A DNA stretch of 64,000 nt. It comes from Sphingobium faniae (GTDB taxonomy: Bacteria; Pseudomonadota; Alphaproteobacteria; Sphingomonadales; Sphingomonadaceae). The notes beneath the pieces are model-generated. The model was not told the DNA's origin. It did not search any database and saw only the letters and a program-made list of their open reading frames with translations. Numbering within the stretch: position 1 is the stretch's first letter; the number at the start of each line of letters is the position of its first letter. The DNA lies in contig FMTU01000008.1 of assembly GCA_900100475.1 (NCBI GenBank), forward strand, positions 189,774 through 253,773, read 5' to 3'. The position numbers were made by a program, and so were the translations under genes. This document shows positions 34,596-43,541 of this stretch, one piece after another.

Positions 34596-36101
34596 ATGTC
34601 CCGCTATTTCAGCGATCCTCGTGCGGCATTGCGGCATCCCGACATGCTCTACATCGACGGACGATGGGTCGATCCCGAATCGGGTGGCGGCCTGTCGCTG
34701 ATCTCTCCGTCGGATGAAGCAGTGCATAGCTGCGTCGCCGAGGCATCCGTCGCCGAAGTCGATGCTGCGGTCCGCGCCGCGCGCCGCGCCTTCGATGAGG
34801 GCCCCTGGCCGCTCATGTCCCCGGCAGAACGCGCCAGCCGGTTGCGGGCGTTCGCGGCGGCGCTCCGTCAGCGCGCCGATTCCTTTGCCGCCCTCTGGTC
34901 GCTGCAAACAGGAATTCCCCATGGCATGGCGCGCCACGCCCTTCAGAATCCCGGCATGATATATGATTATTATGCCGATCTGATCTGCGAGACGGTGCTG
35001 TTCGAAAGCCGCCAGCGCGACAATGGCGGCTATGCCATCATCGCCCGGGAGCCGGTGGGCGTGGTGGCGGCCGTCACGCCATGGAACCACCCCTCGCACC
35101 TGATGGCGCTCAAGGCCGCGCCCGCGCTTGCCATGGGGTGCACCGTCATCGCCAAGCCGCCACCCGAAGCGCCGATGGACGTATTCCTTCTGGCCGAAGC
35201 CGCCGAGGAAGCCGGCCTGCCGCCGGGCGTATTCAACATCGCGCCCGCGGATCGCGCGGGCAGCGACCATCTGGTCCGCCATCCCGGCGTCGACAAGGTG
35301 AGCTTCACCGGCAGCGCCGCCACCGGCGCGCATATTTCCTCCGTCTGCGGCGCGCGCATGGCGCGGTCGAGCATGGAACTGGGCGGCAAATCCGCCGCCA
35401 TCGTGCTGGACGATATCGACCTGGCGCGGATCGCCCCGCTGCTGGTCGAAACAGGCGGCAAGCGCATGGCGGGGCAGGGATGCGCGTTTCTCACCCGCGT
35501 GCTTGTGTCCCGCAAGCGTCATGACGCACTGGCCGCAGCGCTTGCAGCGGCGATGGCGACGGTCAAGGTCGGCCATGCCTTCCACCCCGAAACGGAGATG
35601 GGACCGATCGCCATGAAGCGGCAACTCGACAAGGTGCTGTCCTATATCGAGCGCGGCAAGGCTGAAGGCGCCACGCTCGCCACCGGCGGCGGACGGCCCG
35701 AAACATTGCTGGGCGTGGAGGGCGGCAAGGGCTTCTATGTCGCGCCGACCCTGTTTGCGAACGTCACCAACGACATGGCGATCGCGCGCGAGGAGATTTT
35801 CGGCCCGGTCCTCTCCCTCATCGCCTATGATGACGAGGAGCAGGCCATACGCATCGCCAATGACAATCCCTATGGCCTCAACGGCGCGGTCTTTACCGAC
35901 GACAGGGAGAAAGCCTTCGCCATTGCCCGGCGCATCCGGGCAGGCAATTTCACCCAGAACGGCCTCGAACATGACAGCAAGTTCCCGTTTGGCGGATACA
36001 AGATGTCCGGCACCGGGCGCGAGGGCGGCTCCTATGGCCTTGATCTCTATAGCGAGATCAAGACGATCTACATGGCGCAGCCGCCTGCCGGGTTGGCCTG
36101 A
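34596..36101 (+). CDS. NAD(P)-dependent aldehyde dehydrogenase 3
   Basis: A 501-residue aldehyde dehydrogenase with Glu261 (MELGGKS) and nucleophile Cys296 (GQGCAFLTR). It is a clear paralogue of aldehyde dehydrogenase 1 across the central domain (both read FTGS.A.G.HI..VC and AIVLDD.D.A). I start it at ATG 34596, which has AGGAGAGG upstream; the ATG at 34557 lies inside the operator. It is followed after three bases by the GMC oxidoreductase, so alcohol and aldehyde oxidation are encoded together. Confidence 0.92.
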   Translation: MSRYFSDPRAALRHPDMLYIDGRWVDPESGGGLSLISPSDEAVHSCVAEASVAEVDAAVRAARRAFDEGPWPLMSPAERASRLRAFAAALRQRADSFAALWSLQTGIPHGMARHALQNPGMIYDYYADLICETVLFESRQRDNGGYAIIAREPVGVVAAVTPWNHPSHLMALKAAPALAMGCTVIAKPPPEAPMDVFLLAEAAEEAGLPPGVFNIAPADRAGSDHLVRHPGVDKVSFTGSAATGAHISSVCGARMARSSMELGGKSAAIVLDDIDLARIAPLLVETGGKRMAGQGCAFLTRVLVSRKRHDALAAALAAAMATVKVGHAFHPETEMGPIAMKRQLDKVLSYIERGKAEGATLATGGGRPETLLGVEGGKGFYVAPTLFANVTNDMAIAREEIFGPVLSLIAYDDEEQAIRIANDNPYGLNGAVFTDDREKAFAIARRIRAGNFTQNGLEHDSKFPFGGYKMSGTGREGGSYGLDLYSEIKTIYMAQPPAGLA

Positions 36102-36104
36102 CCG

Positions 36105-37730
36105 ATGGAGGAGACGTTCGATTTCATCATCGTCGGCGCGGGGTCAGCGGGCTGCGTACTCGCCCATCGACTGAGCGCCGATCCGGGAACGGCCGTATTG
36201 TTGCTGGAGGCCGGCGCCGCCCGGAATGATTTCCTCGTCCAGATGCCAAGCGGATATGGGAAGATCATCGGCGACCCCCGCTATGACTGGTGTTATATGA
36301 GCGAACCGGAACCCACGCTCGCCGGGCGGCGGATCTTTACCCCGCGCGGGAAGCTGCTGGGTGGCTCCAGTTCCATCAACGGCCTGGCCTATGTGCGCGG
36401 CCATGGCGAGGATTTCGACCATTGGCGGCAATTGGGCAATCCCGGCTGGGGCTGGGACGATGTCCGGAAAATCTATGCGCGGATCGAAAATTATCACGGC
36501 CATGGCGCGGATCGCGGCCGCGACGGGCCGATGCACGTCACCGAAATGACGCCGCATCCCCTCGCCCGCAGGCTGATGGAGGCAGCCGGGCAGGCGGGGC
36601 TGCCGATGGGACGGGACTATAATGACGGCGCGCCGCTCGGCCTGGGTCCGGTGCAGTCGAACCAGTGGAAGGGCCGCCGCTTCAGTTCCTATGAAGCCTA
36701 TCTGAAGCCCGCGCTGGGCCGCCCCAATCTGAAAGTCGTGACCGGCGCCCTGGTGGAAGCCGTGCGCTTCGAGGGCAGGACGGCGATGGGCCTGACCTAT
36801 CGGGTGCATGACGAGAACCGAACGGCGATCTGCCGGGGCGATATCCTGCTGTCGGCGGGCGGCATCAACAGCGCCAGACTGCTGGAGTTGTCCGGCATCG
36901 GCAGCGCCGAACGACTCCGCGGCATCGGCATTCCCGTGATCAACGACCTGCCGGGCGTAGGCGAAAACCTGATGGATCACCTTAACGTCGGCATCAAGAT
37001 GAAGCTGAAAGGACTGGCCAGCATCAACGAGCAACTGCGCGGCTGGCGCACGATGCTCCACGGCGCCCGCTACATGCTGACGCATTCGGGCCTGCTCGCC
37101 ATTTCACCAGCGCAGGTGACGGGCTATGCTCAGGTCATGGAAAACGCCGCTTCGGCCGATATCCAGTTCTGGGGCGTGCCCGGCTCGGTCGGCGTGGTGA
37201 AGGGATCGGACGGCGAAAACCGGATGGCCATGGACCCGTGGCCGGGGGTGACGCTCAGCTTCGATCAGAACCGCCCGGAAAGCCGGGGCAGCACCCATAT
37301 CCGCTCTGCCGATCCGGCCGACAGTCCGATCATTCGCTTCCACTATCTGGACAGCGAACTCGACCGGGAAGTGGTGCGACGGGGCCTGAGGCTCGTTCGC
37401 CGCATCCTCTCGCAGCCTGCGTTCGATGGCTATCGCGACGGACCCCCCGGCCCTGATTCCGCCTTTGAAAGCGACGACGCGCTGATCGCCTTTGCCATGC
37501 AGGAGGGTCGTTCCTCCTATCATGTCGTCGGCACCTGCAAGATGGGCGTCGACAATCAAGCTGTGGTAGACCCCCGGTTGAACGTGCGCGGCATGGCGGG
37601 CCTGCGCGTCGTCGACAGTTCGGTCATGCCGACCATCGTATCAGCGAACACCCATGCCGCGACCGTGATGATCGCCGAGCGCGCGGCCGACATGATTCTG
37701 GAAGATCGCAGGCAGGCGCTCGCCGCCTGA
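36105..37730 (+). CDS. GMC-family FAD-dependent alcohol dehydrogenase/oxidase
   Basis: A 541-residue flavoprotein of the glucose-methanol-choline family (choline dehydrogenase/AlkJ type). The FAD motif is DFIIVGAGSAGCVLAHRLS (6-24), and GKLLGGSSSINGLAYVRG is the first GMC signature. The active-site pair is His473 (SYHVVGTCKMG) and His517 (NTHAAT). It oxidises a primary alcohol to the aldehyde, which the adjacent aldehyde dehydrogenase can take further. It starts three bases after that gene. Confidence 0.93.
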   Translation: MEETFDFIIVGAGSAGCVLAHRLSADPGTAVLLLEAGAARNDFLVQMPSGYGKIIGDPRYDWCYMSEPEPTLAGRRIFTPRGKLLGGSSSINGLAYVRGHGEDFDHWRQLGNPGWGWDDVRKIYARIENYHGHGADRGRDGPMHVTEMTPHPLARRLMEAAGQAGLPMGRDYNDGAPLGLGPVQSNQWKGRRFSSYEAYLKPALGRPNLKVVTGALVEAVRFEGRTAMGLTYRVHDENRTAICRGDILLSAGGINSARLLELSGIGSAERLRGIGIPVINDLPGVGENLMDHLNVGIKMKLKGLASINEQLRGWRTMLHGARYMLTHSGLLAISPAQVTGYAQVMENAASADIQFWGVPGSVGVVKGSDGENRMAMDPWPGVTLSFDQNRPESRGSTHIRSADPADSPIIRFHYLDSELDREVVRRGLRLVRRILSQPAFDGYRDGPPGPDSAFESDDALIAFAMQEGRSSYHVVGTCKMGVDNQAVVDPRLNVRGMAGLRVVDSSVMPTIVSANTHAATVMIAERAADMILEDRRQALAA

Positions 37731-37750
37731 CCGCCTAGAGGAGAACCATT

Positions 37751-38986
37751 ATGGGCATCGCCGCCATGACTGCAGACGTCACCATTCCCGCCCATGTCCC
37801 GCCGGAACTGGTCCTCCCCTTCTCGCCATGGAGCGACATGGGCGACCGCCCGCATGAAGCGCTGGAAAAGGCGCGCGCCCATGGCGGCATCGTCTATTCG
37901 CCCCAGCACCATATCATCGGCTTCGCGCCCAACGGCGCCTGGATGGTGACGCGCGCTCAGGAAGCCCGCCAGATCCTGATGGACACCATATCCTTCAGCA
38001 GCGCAAATACCACCGGCATCGCCCAGGCGCTGGGCGAAGCCTTCCAATTGGCCCCGATCGAGGTGGACCCGCCCCTGCATGGGCAATCCCGCCGCTTCCT
38101 CAACCCCCTGTTCCTGCCACGCGCCATGCGGGAGATGGAAGGCAAGATCCGCGAACGCACCCATGCCCTTGTCGACGCGCTGGCGCCTGCGGGCCAATGC
38201 GATTTCATGCATGATTTCGCCAAGATCCTGCCCAGCGAGATGTTCCTCGACCTGATGGGCCTGCCGCATGCGCGGTTGCAGGAATTCATGCATTGGGAAG
38301 AACAGATCATGGATAGCAGCACCTTCGAAGGCCGCGTGGCAGGCCTTCGCGCGGTTGCGGACTATCTGCGCGGCGAAATCCGCGACCGGCGCGCCCATCC
38401 GCGCGACGATGCGATGACGAAGGTGGCGACCGCCGTCTATGGCGATGCGCCCGCCTCCGAAAGCGAAGCGCTGGGCATGGCGATGCTGCTCTATATTGCC
38501 GGGCTGGACACGGTCGTGAACTCGCTGGGCTGGCATTTCCGTCACCTCGCGGAAAATCCGGAGGACCAGCAATATCTGCGCGAAAATCCCGACGCGATTC
38601 CCGGAGCGATCGAGGAAATGTTCCGCGGCTATTCGATCGTTTCGCTGACCCGCATCGTTGCGCGGGACACAGAACTGGGCGGCGTGCGATTCAAAGCCGG
38701 CGACATCGTTTCCATCCCCACGCCCCTGCTTTCCCGCGACGAGCGCGAATTTCCGGGCGGGGGAACCATCAACTTCAAGGCCGGAAACCAGCGGCACATG
38801 GCTTTTGGATTCGGCCCCCATACCTGCATCGGCATGCATCTGGCCAAGCTGGTGATCGTTTCGGCCATCCATGCCTGGCTGCAAAAGATCCCGCCTTTCA
38901 GGATCGAACCGGGCGCGACGATCGAATGCGCGGGCGGCGCGGTCATGACGATCAAGGGCCTTCCCCTCACCTGGCGCCGGCCATAA
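37751..38986 (+). CDS. Cytochrome P450 monooxygenase 2
   Basis: A 411-residue soluble P450. The heme-binding loop is FGFGPHTCIGMHLA with Cys359, the I-helix is AGLDTVVNS with the acid-alcohol pair, and the K-helix region is IEEMFRG. The motif style resembles camphor/terpene hydroxylases of the CYP101/CYP111 group, but assignment to a CYP family needs alignment. GAGGAG precedes ATG 37751. It follows the GMC gene by 20 bp and precedes TetR 2. No ferredoxin gene is nearby. Confidence 0.92.
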   Translation: MGIAAMTADVTIPAHVPPELVLPFSPWSDMGDRPHEALEKARAHGGIVYSPQHHIIGFAPNGAWMVTRAQEARQILMDTISFSSANTTGIAQALGEAFQLAPIEVDPPLHGQSRRFLNPLFLPRAMREMEGKIRERTHALVDALAPAGQCDFMHDFAKILPSEMFLDLMGLPHARLQEFMHWEEQIMDSSTFEGRVAGLRAVADYLRGEIRDRRAHPRDDAMTKVATAVYGDAPASESEALGMAMLLYIAGLDTVVNSLGWHFRHLAENPEDQQYLRENPDAIPGAIEEMFRGYSIVSLTRIVARDTELGGVRFKAGDIVSIPTPLLSRDEREFPGGGTINFKAGNQRHMAFGFGPHTCIGMHLAKLVIVSAIHAWLQKIPPFRIEPGATIECAGGAVMTIKGLPLTWRRP

Positions 38987-39003
38987 AAGGCGGCCCGTCA
39001 TAT

Positions 39004-39021
39004 TGAATTGCCGCCCATTAA
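39004..39021. promoter_or_regulatory. Weak regulon site before TetR 2 (TGAATT-N6-CATTAA)
   Basis: A degenerate member of the palindrome set. One arm is perfect and the other matches four of six bases. It lies 46 bp before the TetR 2 start, where an autoregulatory operator would be expected. Confidence 0.35.
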
Positions 39022-39066
39022 CCGGCAAAGGCGCGGAATGAAGGTCGTTAGCGGAGATGCCGGATA

Positions 39067-39792
39067 GTGAAAGGAAAGAGCGCACTGCCCGATAGCGGCC
39101 CGCCCGCCCGCACCGGAGACGTCAAGCTGGACCTGATCCTGGCGGCCGAAAAATGTTTCGCGTTGCTTGGCTTTGCATCCACATCCCTGAAGATCATCCA
39201 GGACGAAGCGGGCCAGCGCAACGCCTCTGCGATCCATTATCATTTCGGATCGCGCGAGGGCCTGATCCGCGCGGTGCTGGACTATCGCATGCCCTCGCTC
39301 GACGCGCGGCGCGTGGCCATGATGGAAAGCGCCCGCAAGCTGGGCGACCCGGCGCTGCGCGAAATTGTCGGCATCTGGATCAGCCCCCTGGCCGAAGAAC
39401 TGCGGCCGCGTCCGACGGGCAATTATTATCTGCGCTTCCTGGAGCAGATTCGCCATTCCAAGGTGGATTATCTGAGCGAGCAGGTTATCCGGCTCCAGTC
39501 GGGCTATGCCTCGATCTTCGACATGATCTACAAATGCATGCCGCCTCTGCCCACCAGGCTGCTGCAATCCCGCCTGGCGATTGGCGCGGAACTGCTGATT
39601 TACGGCCTGTCGCGACTGGAGGCCGAACTGCCCGCGACCAGCTATCAGGCGGAGCAATTCCCCAGCGTGGCGATCGCCAATCTCGCGGACTTCATCACCG
39701 GGGGCCTGACCGCGCCTGCGGTCGGCAAAGCGCTGGACAGCGCCGTCGGCCACCAGCCCAATTTCCATTTCACCTTCTATCCCAATCCCTGA
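39067..39792 (+). CDS. TetR/AcrR-family transcriptional regulator 2
   Basis: A 241-residue regulator. The DNA-binding part reads ILAAEKCFALLGFASTSLKIIQDEAGQRNASAIHYHFGSREGLI (about 24-67). The start is GTG 39067; no ATG is available at the right place. It lies centrally in the catabolic region, between the P450 2 operon and the TonB receptor. It is the best candidate for binding the TTAATG-N6-CATTAA palindromes, by position only. Confidence 0.88.
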   Translation: MKGKSALPDSGPPARTGDVKLDLILAAEKCFALLGFASTSLKIIQDEAGQRNASAIHYHFGSREGLIRAVLDYRMPSLDARRVAMMESARKLGDPALREIVGIWISPLAEELRPRPTGNYYLRFLEQIRHSKVDYLSEQVIRLQSGYASIFDMIYKCMPPLPTRLLQSRLAIGAELLIYGLSRLEAELPATSYQAEQFPSVAIANLADFITGGLTAPAVGKALDSAVGHQPNFHFTFYPNP

Positions 39793-39803
39793 CGGTCGCC
39801 GCT

Positions 39804-39852
39804 GGATCATTTTCTGAGGCAGCAGATGGGATCATCTGCTGATTGAGGAAAT
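39804..39852. repeat. Hairpin related to the two-hairpin repeat (diverged partial copy)
   Basis: A perfect stem CAGCAGATG with CATCTGCTG around GGAT (39820-39841), flanked by TTTCTGAGG and GAGGAAA. The arrangement TTTC-GAG-CAGATG-hairpin-CTCG-GAAA parallels the first hairpin of the repeats at 14047 and 31452. It follows the TetR 2 stop. Confidence 0.45.
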
Positions 39853-39917
39853 GCGCCCAGCCGGCGCCTTCCTGCCGCCTGTTCGCAATGGCCGGATATA
39901 TCCTGCGAGAAGGTTGA

Positions 39918-39945
39918 TTGACATTCTAATGGCTTTCCATTAATG
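39918..39945 (+). promoter_or_regulatory. Promoter with regulon palindrome 4 before the TonB receptor
   Basis: A TTGACA -35 box (39918-39923) and a TTAATG -10-like box (39940-39945) with 16-bp spacing. The palindrome CTAATG-GCTTTC-CATTAA (39926-39943) lies between and over them. The receptor starts 41 bp after the palindrome. Confidence 0.72.
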
Positions 39946-39983
39946 GAGTCTTCTTATAAGAAAACGACGGGAGAGAGGGTAGT

Positions 39984-42386
39984 ATGCCACACCATAACAT
40001 GCTGAACGGCCTGTTCGCGTCCTGCGCCCTGGCAGGAGTTGCAACCGCGCTGATACCGGCCCAATCCTACGCCCAGACCGAACCGGCGACCGCGCAGGAC
40101 GGGCGGCTCTTCGGGGATATCATCGTGACGGCGCGGCGGCGCGAAGAAGCACTGCAGGACGTGCCTGTCGCCATCACCGCGCTCAGCAGCGAAAGCCTGA
40201 GGGAGCGTAATATCCAGTCTGCCGGCGATCTGGTTGCCTCCACCCCCAGCCTGCAACTGCAACCTGGCCTCGAAGGACGCCAGGCCGCCCGCTTCTATAT
40301 TCGCGGTCAGGGGGTCGGCTTCGGGGGCGCGCCGCCAAGCGTCGTCACCTATTTCGCCGAAGTGCCGCTCGATCCCAATGGCGGGGCGACCTTCGCCCTC
40401 ACCGATATGGCGGTCGCCCAGGTGCTGCGTGGCCCGCAAGGAACGCTGTTCGGCCGCAACGCCAATGGCGGCGCGGTGGTGCTGGTTCCCAAGGCGCCCG
40501 GCGACGAGACCGACGGCTATATCGACCTGAGTTACGGCAATTATGATTATGTCAACGCGCAGGCTGGCTTCACGCTGCCGATCAGCGATACGCTGTCTGT
40601 CCGTCTGTCGGGGCAGATTTCACGGCGCGACGGCTATACGAAGAATATTTCCGGTCCCGATTATGACGATTTCGATACGAAGAACTGGCGCATCTATCTA
40701 CGCTGGCAGCCCACCGACGCCATCACCAATGACCTGATCTATGCCGGTTCCACCGGCAAGAGCAACGGCATCGGCACCATCCTGACAGCCGTTCGGGGCG
40801 CTGCCGCATTACCGGGCATCGTGTATCCGCGGCCTGGCCTGCCGCTGGTGACGGGCACCGGCCTGCCCGACGATCTGGCATTCCAGAATGCGGCAGGCCC
40901 CCGCACGATTGATTCGCCCGCGCCCTATTTCGGTGAAAAGCGCAGGCTCCACCTCATCACCAACATGACGAAAATCGAGTTGGGCGATGTGACGATCAAG
41001 AATATCGTCGGGTATGAAGACATAGTCGCCTGCCCGTCCCTTCCGGTGACGGCGACCCGCACCAATTTCTTCGTGGCGACCTGCTTTAACAATTATATCA
41101 GCGACAATCTGAAGATGACCTATCCGCAGGTTGATATCCATCCGACTATCGAACAGCGACAGATCACCGAAGAACTCAATATTTCAGGGACGGCATTCAA
41201 CGATCGCCTGAACTGGATCGTCGGCGGTTTCCTGCTCTGGAGCGATCCCAAGTCAGGCTGGAACAGCTTCCACGCCACCCGCGTCGCCAAATCGCTGTTC
41301 GTGGCGAACGTGTCGACCGCCCTGTCCAAGGATCGCAGCCAGGCGGTCTACGCGCAGGGAACTTTCAACTTCACCGACAGCCTGTCCTTCACCGCAGGTC
41401 TGCGGCATACCTGGGACCAGCGCGCCCAGCAGTTCGGCCAATATGCAAATTCGCTGAACGGGGCGCCTGGCAACTTCGCCTGCGCCACCCCCGGCGCATT
41501 GCCGACGGCCGCGCCGGAGGATTGCTTCAACATCTTCCGCGAAAAGTTCAGCGATTATTCCTACACGGTCGGTTTCGACTTCAAGCCGAGCAGGGATTTG
41601 CTGACCTATGTCTATCACCGGCGGGGATATAAGAGCGGGGGTTTCAACAGCACCTCCCTCTCGACCGATCCGCGCTACGCTCCGGAAATCCTGGAAGATG
41701 TCGAAGTCGGCGCGAAGTATAGTTTCAACACCGGGCTGCTCCGCGGCAATCTGAACGTCGCTTATTTCCATGCCTGGTATGCCGGCATCCAGCAGCAGCT
41801 TTCCATCGTGGTCAACAATCAGGCTACGGTCATCACGACCAACGCGGGCAAGGCCAATATGGATGGGGTCGAAGTCGAAGGCTCGCTCCAGATCGGTGAG
41901 CGCGTCAATCTGAGCCTCGCTTATTCCCACATCGCCGCATCCTATAATAAATGCCCGGCGGACGTCCCGGTCGCGCAACTGACGCCCCGCGATTGCTTCG
42001 TCGACTCCGGTATGGACGTGACCAGCAGCAAGTTCCTCAGCACGCCCAAGGATTCGCTGAACCTGACAGCCGCTTACAGCATTCCGCTGTCCGATGGTGG
42101 CAAGATCACCACCTTCCTGTCCTATTATACCCGGTCGAAGACGGCGTTCGCGGCGGACAATGTCCTCAATTTCGAGAGTTTCGCGCCCGGTTATGAAGTG
42201 TTCAACGGGCGGATCGACTGGAAAAATATCGGTGGCAGCCAGCTTTCCCTGGGCGCCTTCGTGAACAACATCTTCGACAAGGATTATGTGGTTTCCGGTA
42301 TCGGGCTGGGCGGACTGATCGGCACCACCAGTTATATTTATGGGGAACCCAGAACCTATGGCGCCAATCTGCGCTTCGAGTTCTGA
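39984..42386 (+). CDS. TonB-dependent receptor of the catabolic cluster
   Basis: An 800-residue outer-membrane receptor. The signal peptide ends near AQSYAQ (about residue 30). The plug domain begins DIIVTARRREEALQDVPVAITALS, as in many sphingomonad receptors for hydrophobic or aromatic carbon sources, and contains VLRGPQGTLFGRNANGGAV. The barrel ends in ...YGANLRFEF. It lies under a regulon palindrome and is followed by a strong terminator. It probably imports the pathway substrate; the ligand is unknown. Confidence 0.93.
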   Translation: MPHHNMLNGLFASCALAGVATALIPAQSYAQTEPATAQDGRLFGDIIVTARRREEALQDVPVAITALSSESLRERNIQSAGDLVASTPSLQLQPGLEGRQAARFYIRGQGVGFGGAPPSVVTYFAEVPLDPNGGATFALTDMAVAQVLRGPQGTLFGRNANGGAVVLVPKAPGDETDGYIDLSYGNYDYVNAQAGFTLPISDTLSVRLSGQISRRDGYTKNISGPDYDDFDTKNWRIYLRWQPTDAITNDLIYAGSTGKSNGIGTILTAVRGAAALPGIVYPRPGLPLVTGTGLPDDLAFQNAAGPRTIDSPAPYFGEKRRLHLITNMTKIELGDVTIKNIVGYEDIVACPSLPVTATRTNFFVATCFNNYISDNLKMTYPQVDIHPTIEQRQITEELNISGTAFNDRLNWIVGGFLLWSDPKSGWNSFHATRVAKSLFVANVSTALSKDRSQAVYAQGTFNFTDSLSFTAGLRHTWDQRAQQFGQYANSLNGAPGNFACATPGALPTAAPEDCFNIFREKFSDYSYTVGFDFKPSRDLLTYVYHRRGYKSGGFNSTSLSTDPRYAPEILEDVEVGAKYSFNTGLLRGNLNVAYFHAWYAGIQQQLSIVVNNQATVITTNAGKANMDGVEVEGSLQIGERVNLSLAYSHIAASYNKCPADVPVAQLTPRDCFVDSGMDVTSSKFLSTPKDSLNLTAAYSIPLSDGGKITTFLSYYTRSKTAFAADNVLNFESFAPGYEVFNGRIDWKNIGGSQLSLGAFVNNIFDKDYVVSGIGLGGLIGTTSYIYGEPRTYGANLRFEF

Positions 42387-42407
42387 CGGAAAAAAGGGGG
42401 GGAGAGT

Positions 42408-42437
42408 GGCCGCACTTCACGAAAGTGCGGCCTTTCT
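42408..42437 (+). terminator. Terminator after the TonB receptor
   Basis: A perfect 10-bp stem GGCCGCACTT with AAGTGCGGCC around CACGA, followed by TTTCTTCC, 22 bp after the receptor stop. Confidence 0.85.
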
Positions 42438-42482
42438 TCCCAACCGATTGTCCTGCAACGAAGTGAGAGCCTGCTGCTTCCG

Positions 42483-43532
42483 ATGGCCAGCCCGATGATC
42501 AACCCAGAACAAATCCACCGGGACAGCATCCTGCCGGTCGGCCGTCTGGCCGAGTGGCTCGATGCACATTTGCCTGGGCCGTCCACCCGCCCTCTCGTAC
42601 AGCCTCTGACGGGCGGATCGAGCAACCTGTTATATCTGGTCGAGCGCGGCGGGCGGAAGCTGGTCCTCCGGCGCCCTCCCCCAGCGCGTTACGATCGCAC
42701 GTCGCACGATATTTCGCGAGAAATCCGGCTGTTGAGCGCGCTCGGCCAGACCGATGTGCCGCATCCGCGTCTGATCGCCTGGTCCGATGATGCGGACCTG
42801 ATCGGCGCGCCCTTCCTGGTGATGGAGCATGTGGACGGCTTTTCGCCTGTGGGCAGATTCCCCGAGCCGTTTGAAACGAACAGCGCGCATCGGCGCGACA
42901 TCGGTTTCCGCATGGTGGAAACGCTCGCCAGACTGGCGAAAGTCGACTGGCGCGCGGTCGGGCTGGACGGGTTCGGCAAACCGGACGGCTTCCTGGAGCG
43001 ACAGGTCGACCGCTGGCTGGCGCAGTTCGAACGCTGTCGCACCCGCACCATCCCGCATCTCGACGCCCTTGCCCACTGGCTGCGCGCCAGCCGCCCCCAA
43101 CAGGTTGCAACCGGGCTGATCCATGGAGATTACAGCTTTCCCAATGTCATGATCGCGTCGGACCCGCCGGTGCGCATGGCCGCAATCGTCGACTGGGAAA
43201 GCAGTACGATCGGCGATCCCCTTCTCGACCTTGGCCATCTGCTCGCGGGCTGGTGCAACCCCGGCGAAAGCCGCACCTATTTGCGGGATATCGACTGGCG
43301 CGACATGCCCACGCGGAAGGAACTCGTCGAACGCTATGCCGAACTTACCGGGCTGCCGTCCGACAATATCGAATATTATCGCGCACTCGCCTTGTTCAAA
43401 CTCGCGATCATTCTGGAAGGCGCTTATGCGCGCTACATCGACAGACAGAGCGACTATGCCCCCCACGCCACGCTGGAACAGCGCGTTCCGGCACTGATCG
43501 AACAGGCCTGGGGCTTTGCCCTGGGCGCATGA
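42483..43532 (+). CDS. APH-type phosphotransferase (ACAD10/11- or LvaA-like kinase)
   Basis: A 349-residue protein of the aminoglycoside phosphotransferase fold. The catalytic loop HGDYSFPNVM gives Asp216 and Asn221, the metal-binding aspartate is Asp237 (IVDWES), and LTGGSSNLLYLV is the nucleotide loop. This subfamily forms the N-terminal half of eukaryotic ACAD10/11 and includes LvaA, which phosphorylates 4-hydroxyacyl-CoA. An ACAD gene of the matching type is two genes downstream, which supports that role rather than antibiotic resistance. Confidence 0.82.
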   Translation: MASPMINPEQIHRDSILPVGRLAEWLDAHLPGPSTRPLVQPLTGGSSNLLYLVERGGRKLVLRRPPPARYDRTSHDISREIRLLSALGQTDVPHPRLIAWSDDADLIGAPFLVMEHVDGFSPVGRFPEPFETNSAHRRDIGFRMVETLARLAKVDWRAVGLDGFGKPDGFLERQVDRWLAQFERCRTRTIPHLDALAHWLRASRPQQVATGLIHGDYSFPNVMIASDPPVRMAAIVDWESSTIGDPLLDLGHLLAGWCNPGESRTYLRDIDWRDMPTRKELVERYAELTGLPSDNIEYYRALALFKLAIILEGAYARYIDRQSDYAPHATLEQRVPALIEQAWGFALGA

Positions 43533-43541
43533 GGCGGACCG

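Noticed and set aside
29374..38986. Ferredoxin or ferredoxin-reductase genes to serve the two P450s
   Set aside because: No [2Fe-2S] ferredoxin cysteine pattern or reductase was found among the frames of the region. The redox partners must be encoded elsewhere.
42483..43532. Aminoglycoside resistance kinase
   Set aside because: The fold is shared, but the operon with an ACAD10/11-type dehydrogenase and a CoA ligase points to an acyl-CoA kinase role.
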